Part shown: positions 13,001-23,470 of the stretch, piece by piece
How positions within the stretch are numbered: the stretch's first letter is position 1
Layout: each line of letters begins with the position of its first letter
Program-made: the position numbers and the translations under genes
Notes under the pieces: model-generated
Database searches by the model: none
Told to the model about the DNA's origin: nothing
The model's input: the letters and a program-made list of their open reading frames with translations, nothing else
NCBI GenBank assembly: GCA_961205875.1
Contig: OY540819.1
Coordinates: forward strand, 6,016,501-6,080,500
Direction: 5' to 3'
DNA from: Sialis fuliginosa
Taxonomy: Eukaryota > Arthropoda > Insecta > Megaloptera > Sialidae
DNA length: 64,000 nt

Positions 13001-14280
13001 ATAGAAAACGAGCGATTTTTGGTTCAATTAACGTTTTAACTACAGAAAAAGTACAAACATATCTTACACATGCAAAACCGTTTAATACTGGTAGGAAGTC
13101 TGCAAGCTCAAAAATGTCTAATTACTGAGCTTATCTAACTAACATTTGTCTGATTAATGAACCTGTTTTTGTAATCAAGTATTATTAATAAATCATTTAT
13201 ATTTTATAAAATACAAGAAATTGTTGCTTTCTATAATATGCTAATAACAGCCATAAAAACAATCAGAAGCTAAATTGATCAATTACATTTTTATCAAATT
13301 TAGTTTTTGTATATCTGTAATAACTAGATTAAATATTTTTTCGTTTATCTACCAATTAATTGGAAAATATGTTTTGTTTAAAAAACCATCAAAATTTTTT
13401 TAAAGAAATACTCAAAATGCATCTGACTGCAGTAACAAAGAGAAAGGGCTTAAGGCTGACCTTCAACTGCAATACTTTCTTTTACGGTGATCGGAATGCC
13501 AAGTAATGGTTTTTTCAAATCGGCTTCTCCAGCCGCTATCTGCTTGTCTAATTCCCTGGCCTCTTTAATCGCCTCCACGTATCTCTCTTGTACGATCGCG
13601 TTAAGGATCGGGTTCACCTCGCGACAGCGTTCGATGAACGCTGTTACAACCTCTTCGCTAGTTACCTATTGGAGAAAATTATTATAAAGTTTGAATTACT
13701 GATAAGTCTTTGAATTTATGAACGTAATCTTTACATTTTAATAAAACCCGTATATTCTTTCAATTTCCAGAAAAAGAAATAACGGCTGTTAATAAAATTG
13801 TATCTATTTCCGGTAGAACTTATTAAAATGGCATATTTTGATTTCTGGGCCAACGAAAAAAATCAACGTACCAATTTAAAATTTTTAAATTATTGCATTT
13901 AATTTTCCGAACATACATTTTCATAAAAATCTATTTTGAAACATAAAGAAAACAACCAAAATCATATCAAAAAAACAAGTCGGAGTTGTTTAAAAAAAAT
14001 TGATATTTAGGGAGGGTGCAGGATAGTATAATATATTATTTTATTGCATTTACTAAATATTAATAATTTAGAAACTGCATAATAATAATGCTACTTATTT
14101 TACCTCTTTTGTTCTGATCATCTCTGTAAGTTCTTTCGCACTCAAAAGCAGCAGCTTGTTTTTGATTGGTGGACATTGTTTGTATGTGAAGAATGTCAGA
14201 GCTCTACAGATCGGTGAAACAACAAAACCAACACAACTCATCAAACTGCCGACAATATGTCGACCTACCGCAGTGTCCAT
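3989..14280 (-). CDS. FAAH2-like: Fatty-acid amide hydrolase, FAAH2-like (8 coding exons)
   Basis: Membrane-associated serine hydrolase of the amidase-signature family; known relatives hydrolyse fatty-acid amides such as anandamide. Coding exons, 5' to 3' on the minus strand: 14280-14104, 13665-13461, 12371-12145, 11529-11260, 11145-11002, 10787-10518, 10236-10054, 4090-3989. All junctions are GT-AG and the phases agree, giving 1578 nt or 525 residues, the usual FAAH2 length. Residues ~8-31 are hydrophobic (membrane anchor). The triad is intact: K121 in ITVKES, cis-Ser S200 in AGSSGG, nucleophile S223 in GIGSDIGGSLRLP. The C-terminus GGWIPP is typical of the family. The ATG lies one base after a CTTTTCTAG acceptor, so a non-coding exon must precede it. 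The enzyme class is close to certain; the exact orthologue among expanded insect FAAH genes is not. Confidence 0.95.
4196..4715. mobile_element. Broken Harbinger-like MITE (right end missing)
   Basis: Starts TAA|GGCCCAGTTTCTCAATATG and shares the interior of the intact element at 18813-19418, including the 'ttaaacctcacatgaggttt' hairpin. The right inverted repeat is absent. The 3' portion is a run of about three AT palindromic units (4618-4700). Confidence 0.7.
4618..4700. repeat. Tandem palindromic AT repeat (actaaataattataattatt)
   Basis: About three copies of a ~29-bp unit, each self-complementary around 'taattataatta'. It lies within the broken Harbinger-like MITE; a single diverged unit occurs in the copy near 19170. 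Confidence 0.75.
5106..7078 (-). mobile_element. 5'-truncated CR1/Jockey-group LINE insertion
   Basis: Comprises the RT frame, a ~190-bp 3'UTR (5329-5141) and a terminal (ATT)n microsatellite (about 5106-5139), the usual 3' end of CR1-like LINEs. The 5' truncation point lies near 7020-7080. A clear target duplication was not found. Confidence 0.8.
5330..7078 (-). CDS. LINE reverse transcriptase (5'-truncated ORF2)
   Basis: Open frame of 582 codons; the first Met is at 6892, but coding-like sequence (ANDFNNFFINI linker) runs on upstream to a stop at 7079-7081. No endonuclease domain remains, so the copy is 5'-truncated. Counting from that Met, the RT motifs are YRPISLL (~82-88), GFRRGLST (~119-126), FLDLTKAFD (~151-159, motif A), RGVPQGSILGP (~216-226, motif B) and FADDT (~247-251, catalytic motif C). 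A thumb region (LGINIDKSLNWKKH) and a C-terminal HNYNTRNK domain follow. The (ATT)n 3' tail and HNYNTR domain suggest a CR1/Daphne-type clade rather than a poly(A)-ended Jockey; clade is inferred. No internal stop or frameshift, suggesting a young insertion. It lies in the last FAAH intron in the same transcriptional sense. Confidence 0.93.
   Translation of the reverse strand: MGYFLHLIHTIAHIHSLDKKTENYNVDTANDFNNFFINISNHLNLDQPLLDYNFNLTKNYDSMFFYPCDKSEIIKVCYSMKNKKSVGWDSIPTHILKNCIHLIAEPLTFIINNCMLQGVFPDKLKLAIIKPLHKKGDINSFENYRPISLLSNISKLFEKIIVNRINDYLLKYCIITDCQYGFRRGLSTNLAVFNMINYILEIWNKKYSNLGVFLDLTKAFDCVHIDLLCSKLYEYGFRGTALNLIKSYLTNRSQKVQLISTENNTQLHILSDTKEIIRGVPQGSILGPILFLLYINDLPNITNDKFTLFADDTAILFTEPSSKLLINNFSDSLSKILNWFSSNSLKLNIEKTKFIKFGNYGDILDNINIQNIGNIKLEDEIKFLGINIDKSLNWKKHTDFIINKTNKYIYTLRILYKLVPLTILLNIYFGIIESHMRYGIILWGNSININKILIFQKKCIRVILNVEPRTSCRLLFKELNILTIIDIYILECALFYKKHPQIFTENKLTHNYNTRNKSDLIITQHTLTVIQKGPLNSIINIYNKLPSYIKILPFTQFKNKLKSILKIKSYYSLDDFMNDNLI
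7840..8001. mobile_element. hAT-type MITE, CAGTGGCGTAGCG ends
   Basis: 162 bp. The left end CAGTGGCGTAGCGA is matched by the right end TCGCTACGCCACTG. It is flanked by a perfect 8-bp duplication TATCAAAG (7832-7839 and 8002-8009), diagnostic of hAT integration. It lies in the last FAAH intron. Confidence 0.9.
8159..10006. mobile_element. Transib-like non-autonomous DNA transposon
   Basis: 1848 bp bounded by 39-bp terminal inverted repeats with one mismatch, beginning CACTATGGGCCAGGAGACCC. The ends fit the Transib consensus CACWATG. It is flanked by a 5-bp duplication CAACG (8154-8158 and 10007-10011), the size expected for Transib, with C...G ends. No transposase frame is visible inside. The interior holds a 121-bp tandem repeat and several diverged modules containing 'taggggttgaat'. 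Confidence 0.75.
8201..8600. repeat. 121-bp tandem repeat, about 3.3 copies
   Basis: Successive units carry 'caaaatggcggatccaatat' about 121-122 bp apart (GGCGG near 8290, 8412 and 8533), each followed by 'ttataaggtt..ttgggacgct'. The array lies inside the Transib-like element. Confidence 0.85.
10054..10236 (-). CDS. FAAH-like exon 8, residues 432-492
   Basis: Encodes ELLKDDGVFLYPTFPSSA through MPVTNCPLGQ to PIGIQ. It is 183 nt, phase 0-0, with acceptor TTTTTTCAG and donor ATACAG|GTAAGT. It is followed by the transposon-filled last intron. Confidence 0.94.
10518..10787 (-). CDS. FAAH-like exon 7, residues 342-431
   Basis: Encodes VSIKNMKLSFEVAITM through KQEFM. It is 270 nt, phase 0-0, with acceptor TATTATAG and donor TTCATG|GTAATG. 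The first Met inside it (MKLSF) is internal, not a start. Confidence 0.9.
11002..11145 (-). CDS. FAAH-like exon 6, residues 294-341
   Basis: Encodes VDIRSIKFYYMENDG and on to HNVYGIEAQK. It is 144 nt, phase 0-0, with acceptor AATTCAG and donor CAAAAG|GTAAAA. The IRSIKFYYMENDG stretch is typical of FAAH2 proteins. Confidence 0.92.
11260..11529 (-). CDS. FAAH-like exon 5, residues 204-293 (nucleophile Ser)
   Basis: Contains GIGSDIGGSLRLPAM with the nucleophilic S223, then FTGVFGHKPTPG. The exon is 270 nt, phase 0 at both ends. The acceptor is TTTATAG and the donor GAGGAG|GTAATT. Confidence 0.95.
11836..12116. mobile_element. RTE-type retrotransposon 3' fragment
   Basis: Ends with 'acgcggacgaagtcgtgggt' + 'aaaagctagt' and a (TAA)n tail, a very common 3' signature of RTE-related repeats in Lepidoptera (established pattern, from memory). 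It is heavily 5'-truncated and sits in FAAH intron 4 with no coding potential left. Confidence 0.65.
12145..12371 (-). CDS. FAAH-like exon 4, residues 128-203 (cis-Ser)
   Basis: Begins by completing the split Gly codon, then MSNRAGCKS, and ends RRTPAGSSGGE. S200 is the cis-serine of the signature. The acceptor is TTTTTTAG and the donor GGAGAA|GTAAGG. The exon is 227 nt, consistent with the phase. Confidence 0.94.
12372..13460. other. FAAH intron, AT-rich
   Basis: Intron between coding exons 2 and 3. Around 12715-12800 a short piece ('aaccgattttgatgagactt') matches the RTE-like phrase also found near 58125. Nothing else is recognisable. Confidence 0.5.
13461..13665 (-). CDS. FAAH-like exon 3, residues 60-128 (catalytic Lys)
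   Basis: Encodes VTSEEVVTAFIERC to ITVKESIAVEG. K121 in VKES is the expected catalytic lysine. The acceptor is CCAATAG and the donor GAAG|GTCAG. It ends in phase 1, splitting the glycine codon completed by the next exon. Confidence 0.93.
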
Positions 14281-14281
14281 T
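14104..14281 (-). CDS. FAAH-like exon 2 (first coding exon), residues 1-59
   Basis: Carries one untranslated base, the start codon (14278-14280) and the hydrophobic N-terminal segment. The acceptor reads CTTTTCTAG before the exon and the donor is AAAGAG|GTAAAA. It ends in phase 0 and joins VTSEEVV of the next exon. Confidence 0.9.
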
Positions 14282-14558
14282 CTAGAAAAGAAAAACAAAA
14301 ACTGTACCTCTGTTACATGCATCTTATTTTACTGAAAAAACATTATGGAAAAATTAGTTTCGATAGTATAGAATTATAATATTTATCAGCTTGTTAGAAA
14401 CGAATAAATAATCATTTAACATGATATTTTTCCATGAATTTAAAATCAGTGAAAAACTATGAACTAGTGATAAACTAACAAAACAAAAAAATTTGTTTAA
14501 ATTTTTATTCTTTATTAAATATTTTCGAAAATTCAACTACACGTTAGTTTATTTAGTA

Positions 14559-14724
14559 GAACGGTGGGAAACCTCCGGCCCGCGATATCATTAGGAGAAA
14601 TAATAAATAAATATTTTCAAAAATAAATACAAGTAACAAAAATGTGTCCATTAACTTCTACAGCCTGCGGACAAAACGTAAATCATATTCTGGCCCATGT
14701 TATACAAAAGGTTGCCCACCCCTG
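14559..14724. mobile_element. hAT-type MITE, CAGGGGTGGGCAACC-like ends
   Basis: 166 bp. The left end GAACGGTGGGAAACCT is a diverged match to the right end GGTTGCCCACCCCTG. It is flanked by an 8-bp near-duplication, ATTTAGTA (14551-14558) and ATCTAGTA (14725-14732), 7/8 matching. It lies in the 5' intron of the FAAH-like gene. Confidence 0.7.
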
Positions 14725-14748
14725 ATCTAGTATGTACTTGATTTTAAA

Positions 14749-15113
14749 ATTAAAGTTTTAATCGAGTAACATATAAATGATGTAGTATGTTAACACAGAA
14801 TTTTTTTTTAAATCTAACCATTTATTAACTATAAAATACCTCATTCATATTCAATTCTCAACACAAAGTATAAAATTACTATTCATTAGAACAAAGTACA
14901 CAAAATTATTGCAATTACCAATATACATACTACTATAATATAATAATAATATAATCATTTTGTGTACTTTGTTCTAATGAATAGTAATTTTATACTTTGT
15001 CTTGAGAATTGAATATGAATGAGATATTTTATAGTTAATAAATGGTTAGATTTGAAAAAAATTCTGTGTTAACATACTACATCATTTATATGTTACTCGA
15101 TTAAAACTTTAAT
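14749..15113. repeat. Large inverted repeat (foldback), ~160-bp arms
   Basis: Left arm 14749-14909 and right arm 14951-15113 are almost perfectly complementary ('gtaacatataaatgatgtag' against 'ctacatcatttatatgttac') around a ~40-bp (TAA)-rich spacer. The transcript would form a long hairpin. It sits in the FAAH 5' intron; no convincing target duplication. Confidence 0.85.
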
Positions 15114-16729
15114 AATAATATAATAATAATATAATAATTTTGCATATTGGGGGAAGTATCTATTATTAGAAAAGGCCAATGCAAAAAATTAAATAAAAAT
15201 GAGTCGTTTTTTAGGGTAATATAATCATATACACTTTTTTATTGTTTCTGTTTATCGTATACCGATACTAATAAACCCATGATTTTGATTAGATTTTCAC
15301 TGTTCTAATGCCCTTTATATTAGTTGAGGCATGATAATTGAATTAGAGCTGGCCCATATTAAGGAAGGCACTACTAGATATGGAAAAAAATGTAATTATT
15401 CTCTTTAATTTTGACATGATAAATTTTTCAATATAAATAATATACTTACTTTCGAACAAAATGTTTCTTGTATGCAACTAACATATTGATAAACTATACT
15501 AAATTAAACTGCATTTAACCAAATATATATAACCTTATGATTACTCATGTCACAGCTTATTGCAACCAAATAATAAAATACTATAAATTCTATACTTAAG
15601 TATTTTCAGTAGGCTTATTTATTTCAGATCAAAATTAACAATAAAATCTAATGTGTTCATTGTATTATTTTGAAATACATGAATCATATTCCTTGCAGTA
15701 GAATAGTAAACTTAAATATTACGTCGTAGATTGAACTAAAGTTAATATTTATAAGTTTTTTATAAAGCCTATTAAAGGTCAGATACTAATAGGAAATAAT
15801 TTCAAATATCCTATTCGAGAGATGAGATTATTTGGTTGTATTGTAGATAACAGAGAATAATGAATATTCTCTTTTATTTATTTTCTTCGATATTTACAAA
15901 TTGTGTAAGATAATAATATTATTATTACAATAATTTATTTTAAATTAACAGAGATAAAATATTTTGTCTAATTAATATTAGATAGATAAAATTGTGTACT
16001 CTGTTTTTTAATTTTTTATGTCGATCTTTCAACGAACACTATAAAACCAAAACAGTGAAATTTTATGTTTCAAGTTCTTGTATACAGTAGACGTGCCCCT
16101 TCAATTTTTTAAGAGCACCACTAATCCGGAAACGGATGTTTACTCTTGTCAGTTTTTGAATTTTTTAAATTATTTTTTGTCTCAGTAAAATACTAAAAGT
16201 TCTTGAGAATAATATATATAATTTATTATTCTATATAATAGCATATCATATGGTAACCACATCTGTTTATTATTAGTACAAAAATATGGAAATTAAATAG
16301 TGCAAAAGTATAGATTACAAATTATATATAATTAAGGAGGTATGAACAGTCTATATATTAATTATAGTTTTTGAGGTGATTTTTTGTTACATACGTGTGT
16401 ATTTATATAACAAAAATCGGATAATTGTTCCATTAGTAAAACAAAAATTTGAATTTTCAATGCCAAACCAGTATTAAAGATTTGTCTGCTTTCAATAAAA
16501 ATAAGATGATAAAAAATAACTTGTTTTAAGAGGCCAAGTTGTATGAAAATATACAGGACTTGGTATATGCATTACTATATATTTGTTTTAGTAATTAAAA
16601 TTATAATGAAATGGTCTAATAAAAGCACTTTATAATCTGTCATATTTTATAGTTTTAAATTAGAATTAATTTGTATTAAAAATATTTTAGGTACCTATTA
16701 ATTATTTATATATCATTATGTACGTATTG
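15114..16729. other. FAAH 5' intron, AT-rich
   Basis: No coding or RNA gene signal. Mostly low-complexity A/T with short (TAA)n tracts. Confidence 0.5.
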
Positions 16730-17316
16730 GGCGAGTCCAGGCTAACCGCTACATTTACTGACTTTTTTGTTTTATTTATTTTTTGCTTAAAATATTCACT
16801 TCTTGATAAATTGACGCCTAAATGGTAAGAAACAATAAGAAATAACACTTTTTTCATTATTACATATTATTTTTAAAATCACATAACATTTAATAACTCC
16901 AAGCAATGAAGTAAAAATTATCTATATCAATTGTGTGTAACGCCCGTTACACTTATCAAAAATCATTAAAAATAGATAAACATACAATTTAGCTTCATTT
17001 TTATGTTTATATCTGCATATATTAATAAAGTCACAGTATACAAAAAAACACATAATTGGAATAAGAGATTTTGCAGATTTACCTGATTAAATAACTTAGC
17101 TTAAATAGTCTTCCGAAATTTGTAACGCCCGTTACAGGTACTTATGAGTATTTTACAAATCTTATAATAAGTGTGCAAAATTCTCCATTTAACATAGTGA
17201 AGTTAATAAAAAATCAATTCCTTTTCACGTGTTATTTCATAACAAAAAATGATATTAATATCAAAAATATCGTTTTGATTAGCATAAACTTATAAAATTC
17301 CTTCCATGGACTCGCC
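16730..17316. mobile_element. Candidate MITE, GGCGAGTCCA ends
   Basis: 587 bp between GGCGAGTCCA and TGGACTCGCC. It contains the near-palindrome GTAACGCCCGTTAC twice (16937-16950, 17122-17135). A target duplication could not be fixed, so the superfamily is open. Confidence 0.5.
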
Positions 17317-17924
17317 TTATTGATACTTTTTATAACAACAATAAAAAAACATTGAAACATTGGTAAATAAATCACACATAAAATCATATCATAAATGCGT
17401 AAGTGAGTTACTTTACATGATAAAAATATTAATTGGTAGTAAAAGATAGTTATAAAATAATAACAATGCCAGTTACTATTGCAAAATGATTACAGATTAC
17501 CGCATAAAAATTTTGCTATGATATCAAAATGTCACGTAGGTATTTTATGTTCAATGAAATAGTATAATAATTATTGTTATTGTTTTTATATTTATAATAT
17601 CTACTATAATTTAATTTAATAAAAGGAACAAAAAACTCCACTATTTTTTTTTAATTATGTAAAAAAAAAAATTTAATAAAACATTCAATTAAAAAAATAT
17701 CAACAAAAGTTAATACTTTTTACGTTTTAACATATTAATCATTATCAACATACATTAATCATTAAAAAAAACTCAAATAAATATCTACCGTTTTTATATT
17801 AAATTATCCAACAGTAATTAAACTCACAATCAAAATAAAACTCAGACGTCATACATGTACACAAAAACTAATAAATTGCTAAGCTCAGCATGTACTAATT
17901 AGAAACAATAGATATTCTACTTAC

Positions 17925-18099
17925 CTGATTATTTTGTACAGTACGCGCGTCACAATTTCATTATTTGTTGGGAACACGTGAAGAAGCCACAGCGTGTAAT
18001 TCAAATGACTACTCGGCCGAGAATATCGTATAGCATAAACACTGGTGTTGTCAAACAAGTTGAAGTTCACCGATTCGCCGGCTTGTTTCTGATTTCACT
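17925..18099 (-). other. Probable non-coding first exon and start region of the FAAH-like gene
   Basis: A textbook donor, AATCAG|GTAAGTAG, ends at 17925 on the minus strand, 3.6 kb upstream of the first coding exon, which itself needs an upstream 5'UTR exon. About 170 bp further upstream is an arthropod initiator match, TCAGTG (18096-18101). No TATA box is evident. The 5' boundary is inferred only from the initiator match. Confidence 0.5.
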
Positions 18100-18812
18100 G
18101 AACCAATTTATTGTGATATGGGATTTGTTGTGGTTATTTGAATTTATGTGTAAACATTATAGGGGGGGGGGGGTTAAAGTTTGTTAATATATTAGGTCAA
18201 AGTCGAAATATTAAATAAAATTGAAAGTTAGTATTTGATTACTTTTTTACAGGATTGTAGGAAATCAATAAATTAACTATGGAAATAACTATTTTGTTTT
18301 TACAAAGTGTTTTACTGATCTATTACTTCGTATGATAATAATATATAAAAAAATATTTGTCGTTTTGAATGGATATTTTCTTATTTTAACAGAAAATTTT
18401 ATTTGTTATATATATTTGATATTTAAAATAATATTTAAATAATTTTATAAATCAAAATGAATAACCACAAGGAATTCACACGAGACTCAGATGAAACTAA
18501 AAATCTTTACAAGACGAGACCGACTTACATTTTTTTGAGACGAGATTAGCTCAAGCGTTTACAAGACGGTATCGGCTTAATTTTTATCAGACTGGGAAGA
18601 AGAAGACAACACGATAATTTTAATAGTACCTACTTTGGAACTATAAATCATAGAAACCTCGGAATAGTTTTAAATATTGGTAATATAGTCTAGTTTTATG
18701 AATATGAAAATATCAAATCAATTAGATAATTTTTTTAATAGTTACATCTGTTTTAATAATAATAATAATAATATTTTATTGTTGTTTAGCCATACAAAGA
18801 TGGATACACTAA

Positions 18813-19418
18813 GGCCCAGTTTCTCAATATGAGTTTAAACTCCATGTCCCAGTTAAACTAAAGTTTAAAGAAAAAATGTGTTTCTCAATGTCCAGTTAAA
18901 AATTATGAGTTAATCTTAAGATTAACTTTTAACTGGTTAATTGATATTATCACAATTTATTATGATTTTATCATGAAATAACATATTATAATTATTTAGT
19001 TATACTAATGCAATTATTGTGTTTTTATAATTATTTAATGATAAAATAATAAGAAATTGTGCTATTATATTAGTTAAACCTCATGTGAAGTTTAACTAAA
19101 AAAGTTAAACCTCACATGAGGTTATAATAGCACAATTTGTTATGATTTTATCATTAAATAACATAGTATAACTAAATAATTATAGTTATTTAGTTATACT
19201 ACTGCAATAATTGTATATATATAGTATATATTTAGTATAACAAAATTAAGTACAGTTAATTTTTAGATTAATGTAATAAAAAGCTCTACTGCGCATGCGC
19301 AAGAGTTAAACTTATATTGAGAAACTGAATTGGTTTAAACTAGACTTTATGTGGAGTTTAAACCTCAGGTGAAGTTTAACGTAATCTGGAGTTTAAACTT
19401 ATATTGAGAAACTGGGCC
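18813..19418. mobile_element. PIF/Harbinger-type MITE, GGCCCAGTTTCTCAATAT ends
   Basis: 606 bp. The left end GGCCCAGTTTCTCAATAT is matched by the right end ATATTGAGAAACTGGGCC. It is flanked by a 3-bp TAA duplication (18810-18812, 19419-19421), the TWA target of PIF/Harbinger. No coding capacity. Related to the copy at 4196. Confidence 0.85.
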
Positions 19419-19421
19419 TAA

Positions 19422-22320
19422 GTCAAAAAGATTAGTAGATTAACAACACTTAACTGATAAGGAGGACAGATGAATTTTATGATTTATAGAAAAAGGTAAA
19501 AGTAAGTAGTAATAGTCAATAAACAGGAGTTTTTTTTATACACAGACATTTGAAAAAAATCATTTTTGTGAATTGCAATAACTGTCTGTTTGCGAAAAAT
19601 TAAAAAAAAATTTCTAAAGAAAAAATATCTGTAAGGCCTAACTATCCCCCCCCCCCCCTCTTACCCAATCCTGTCGACCGGGTGTTGTACACTTCTTGCA
19701 CTTATCTTTTCAGTTTATTATATTATGTGTTTCATACTTTAAACCACTTAAATATATATATATATATAAAGTCAAATATTTTTTATATCATTTATTTATG
19801 CCCACTTATTAAACCAATTTAATAAAATTAAATTTCTATTTCAACTATATTGCGTATTACTTTTACAATCAAAGAAGGTTAAAATCATAAAAAAGGTTTC
19901 GTATACCTAATTTTGTTTATAACTGATTATAAAATAAAATTAATATAGGTGTACCAAAGATAATAAAAAGTATGTATAATAAAACATACTGCAATTATTC
20001 TATTAACATTTTATGTCAATTTTAGGCTGTTTATAGTTCTCTAAATAGCATGGCCCGACCTTGCATCATTAGCGTTTATGCATAAAACAATAACGAAATA
20101 TTCGAAAATGTTCTGGTAGTGAAAGTAATCAAAACAATTGAGTACTTGAATAATATGAATTATTTTAAATACTAACATATAATATATGTACACTGTACCT
20201 GTAACGTATGTACTTACATTATCCTACATACATGGTATTTGCTGGTGAGTAAGCAAGAAAAGCTTTGAATCGGTTTTATCGCAATTAAATAAATATATAA
20301 TATTTTAATTTTCTTCCTCATAGTTTTGAATTATAAGGGGGGGGGGGAACTCAAAAATATCAGTTGCTGTGAGCCATATGATTTATGATAAATAAGGATT
20401 AGGCTGTGTAAAGAATTAAGTTAATATTTAATTGATTTGTTATTTTTGGTACATAAAGACTTTTTAGAAAATTTTAATTACATCTAATTAAAAGTTTAAA
20501 CATTGATTTTCTCGATTTTTTATCAAGATCTCATGATCGTTAATACTCTTTAATATATATATCTATTATAAGGATTTAAGATAATTCTTGCGTAACATAT
20601 ACTTCTCCAAAAACATATGTGAATATATAAATTAATATAATATAATATATAAACTTGCAATACATTCTTACTCATGTCATTTTGATGTCGAACTTAATCC
20701 GGTAATGACCGCTCGAACATATCCAACTGGAAATGCATGGACTCTGGCCCTGATAAACACTTTACAGGTTTCGATTATAACTTAATACAGCGATTCTTAT
20801 AATAAAAAATAAAATATACACTGTTAAATTTACACTGTTATCGTATAACACACTTATAAATAGGATTGTATCAGTACTGCACAGTGTATTCATTAATTAA
20901 CTTATGAATATTAAATTAAATACAACATTAATAATTATTAGTGACTCCCTTGGGCCTGTCTTGTACAGAATTTTTTTTCAAAAGAAGGTTTAAAAAATTT
21001 ATATATGAGGGTGGGGGGGCGAAAATTGTGATTGAAAATATAATCGCAAATATTAAAAGGTTGAGAAACGCTGACTTAATATACATTTTGTTTTTGTTTT
21101 ATCGCTTAACGTTCATTGGGATTAAAATATGCAAATGTATGGAATAATGTGATATATATTATTATAATATCTTATAAAGCTTAATTTTGACTAAACGAAT
21201 GAAAAACAGAAATCACATTTTTGATTTAAAATATATTCAAGTGTATTTGATTTGCCTTTCTCATCAAAAATTAAGTTTAATTTATTTTAGAGTATTTTTC
21301 AAATTTTTGGTATTTTTAGTATGTACATAAATCGTTTAAACGCTTGACAAAATTAACATAATCCCAATATAATTTAAAAATTAGTTTTGTTTCATATGAT
21401 CTTTATTACTTAGCGGCAGTGGAATGTTTTTAGAATAGTGTTTTTTTTTGGGGGGGGGGGGGAATTATGTGATAAAAATTATAATTATTTTGTATTTTTA
21501 ATTTTAAATAAAAAATGTGTTTTTTTTTAAGTTTACAAGGATGGGCATAACTCCCCCCTCCCCACAATGCCTTTGTTACTGTAGTTAATCTTAAAAAGAG
21601 CCATCTAATGAAAATCTTTCTTATTAACACTTTCAATTTTATAAGCACAAGTAGAAATTATTCTGTGATTTATCTGCTGATCCATAGATGTCGCCACCAT
21701 GTCGATTCTTGAAAATATTGTAGTTTTTTTACATTTTTATTTTTTGATTTATAAAAAATATCTAATAATATATTCTTTTTAACATATTGCAATTTTCATT
21801 ACTCAGTCGACAATTACCTTTAATACAAAATAAAATTTAAATATATACTTAAATAAATGTTTATTTTGTCTAAGATACAAACCAAACAAAGCGCCACTTT
21901 TCACTTGTAGATGTCACTAGTCTGCTTTTATTTGATTATGTTTTCAAGGGTCTTCCAAATTGACAGAAAAATGACAAATAACATTATTGAAGGAACATTT
22001 TTTTATTTTCATGGAAAATGTTCATATTGGCGACCTGATTTTTTTATAATGTTAGATATTCATAAAAGTAATTCACTTGAAAATATTAAATATATTTTAA
22101 CCACAAAATATATCATTGGTGGATTGGTATATGTTTCAACTTTAAATAATTCTCATCAAGAGTACCATTATTTTATAGTGGTTAAGGGGTTTTTATGATC
22201 ATACTGTATTACATAAACGCTGATTAAGGAAGTTAAGGCTTACGATTATTTAAACAACTCTTTCTCTGTCGCAACATTTTTGAGATCAAACTAAAGGATT
22301 ATTCCTTTCGCTTTAATCAA
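19422..22320. other. Repeat-rich intergenic DNA
   Basis: Contains C/G homopolymers (19646-19658, 20337-20347, 21450-21462) and a (TA)n run near 19752. The only notable frame is the one listed at 21911-22198. Confidence 0.5.
21911..22198 (+). CDS. Hypothetical 95-aa frame
   Basis: Single uninterrupted frame with varied residue use (for example 'MLDIHKSNSLENIKYILTTK') in otherwise stop-dense DNA. I recognise no family, no splice context and no close poly(A) signal. It could be a chance frame or part of an unknown small gene; the upstream 'tagatgtcactag' resembles another motif at 21688. Confidence 0.2.
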   Translation: MSLVCFYLIMFSRVFQIDRKMTNNIIEGTFFYFHGKCSYWRPDFFIMLDIHKSNSLENIKYILTTKYIIGGLVYVSTLNNSHQEYHYFIVVKGFL

Positions 22321-22328
22321 GCTTTAGC

Positions 22329-22605
22329 CAGTGGTGTATTTACCATGGGGCCATGGCTTAGGGCGGCAGATTCTTTAGTTTCTTTTAGTTTAATACAGAA
22401 TATTAAAAAAAAAGGAAGACAAAAAATTAGAAGAGCGACTAAAAAAAAGGTCCTCACTTTTTAATTTATATTATATTTTCTTCTACATCGCTTATAAAAA
22501 CAGTTATCACTTTTCTGTTCATATAATAATTTTGACTTCTATCAAAAATAAATTATATTATTATTTTCCCTTGGTAAAGGGGCGGTTATTTTTTTTTTGC
22601 CACTG
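22329..22605. mobile_element. hAT-type MITE, CAGTGGTGTA/TGCCACTG ends
   Basis: 277 bp with a perfect 8-bp duplication GCTTTAGC (22321-22328 and 22606-22613). Only about 8 bp of the terminal inverted repeat remains obvious. Confidence 0.8.
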
Positions 22606-23470
22606 GCTTTAGCTGATTGTCAAATATTGTGAATGTGGCTTTGGGAGTTTGTATATGTTTATCACTTTAACATACATTTAATATTTTACAACGTTGCCAA
22701 TCTACCCTTAGGTAGAATCAGAATATTAGTTTATCGTTATTTATACACTATAATTATCACGATTAGTTAATCGAATAAATAATTAATGCTCTGTTATTTT
22801 TTCTTTACGTAATCCAGTGTAATTCCGACCAAAAAGATGTTTTTAAAACATTCCGTACTATGTATTAATTTAAAAAAAACATCGTGCTGCTGTTTTGTCT
22901 CTTTGGTCTAAACACTGCATAAGAGACTACAAATTATTATTTTTTATCAAAAAAGAACTTATTATATTTCAATTGATATGCTTATAAATATACAAACTAT
23001 TTAATCTTTGACTATACACAATTACAAGAAACTTTTCGTAGCGTTTACTATTGTTTTACATTGTACTAAAACTTTTGTGCGGTCTAGTATTGTGTTTATT
23101 AACATTTGAATTTAACACACGCATATATACTATATACACATTTTGGTAACGGTAAAAAAACTGATTCGTTCTACACACAAGTTGTATAAAGTTGTTTCAA
23201 AGAAATCTCTATCTTATATGAGTTTTTTGTAGGTATAAGATGAACTTGTATTTGTGTAAACTTTGCAAAAGTTACATCGTATATAAAACTGTGGTTATAT
23301 TAACGTTTCGATATGCTTTTTTACAGTATGTTAACAGGTTCTGATATGAATCTTATATCTTTTTTACGAAAGTTTAAAAAGAAAACAGATAGATGGGCTG
23401 TGCAAATATTGTTTATACCATACTTTTTTTGTAAAGTTGGGTTCACATTAGTAAAAAAAAAAAACACTTA

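Noticed and set aside
13487-13687. 66-codon plus-strand frame
   Set aside because: Antisense shadow of FAAH-like coding exon 2.
18751-18770. (TAA)n beside the MITE at 18813 as a LINE insertion
   Set aside because: Only a short tail-like tract with 'tagccatacaaag' next to it; no LINE coding or 3'UTR match to the 5106 element could be shown.
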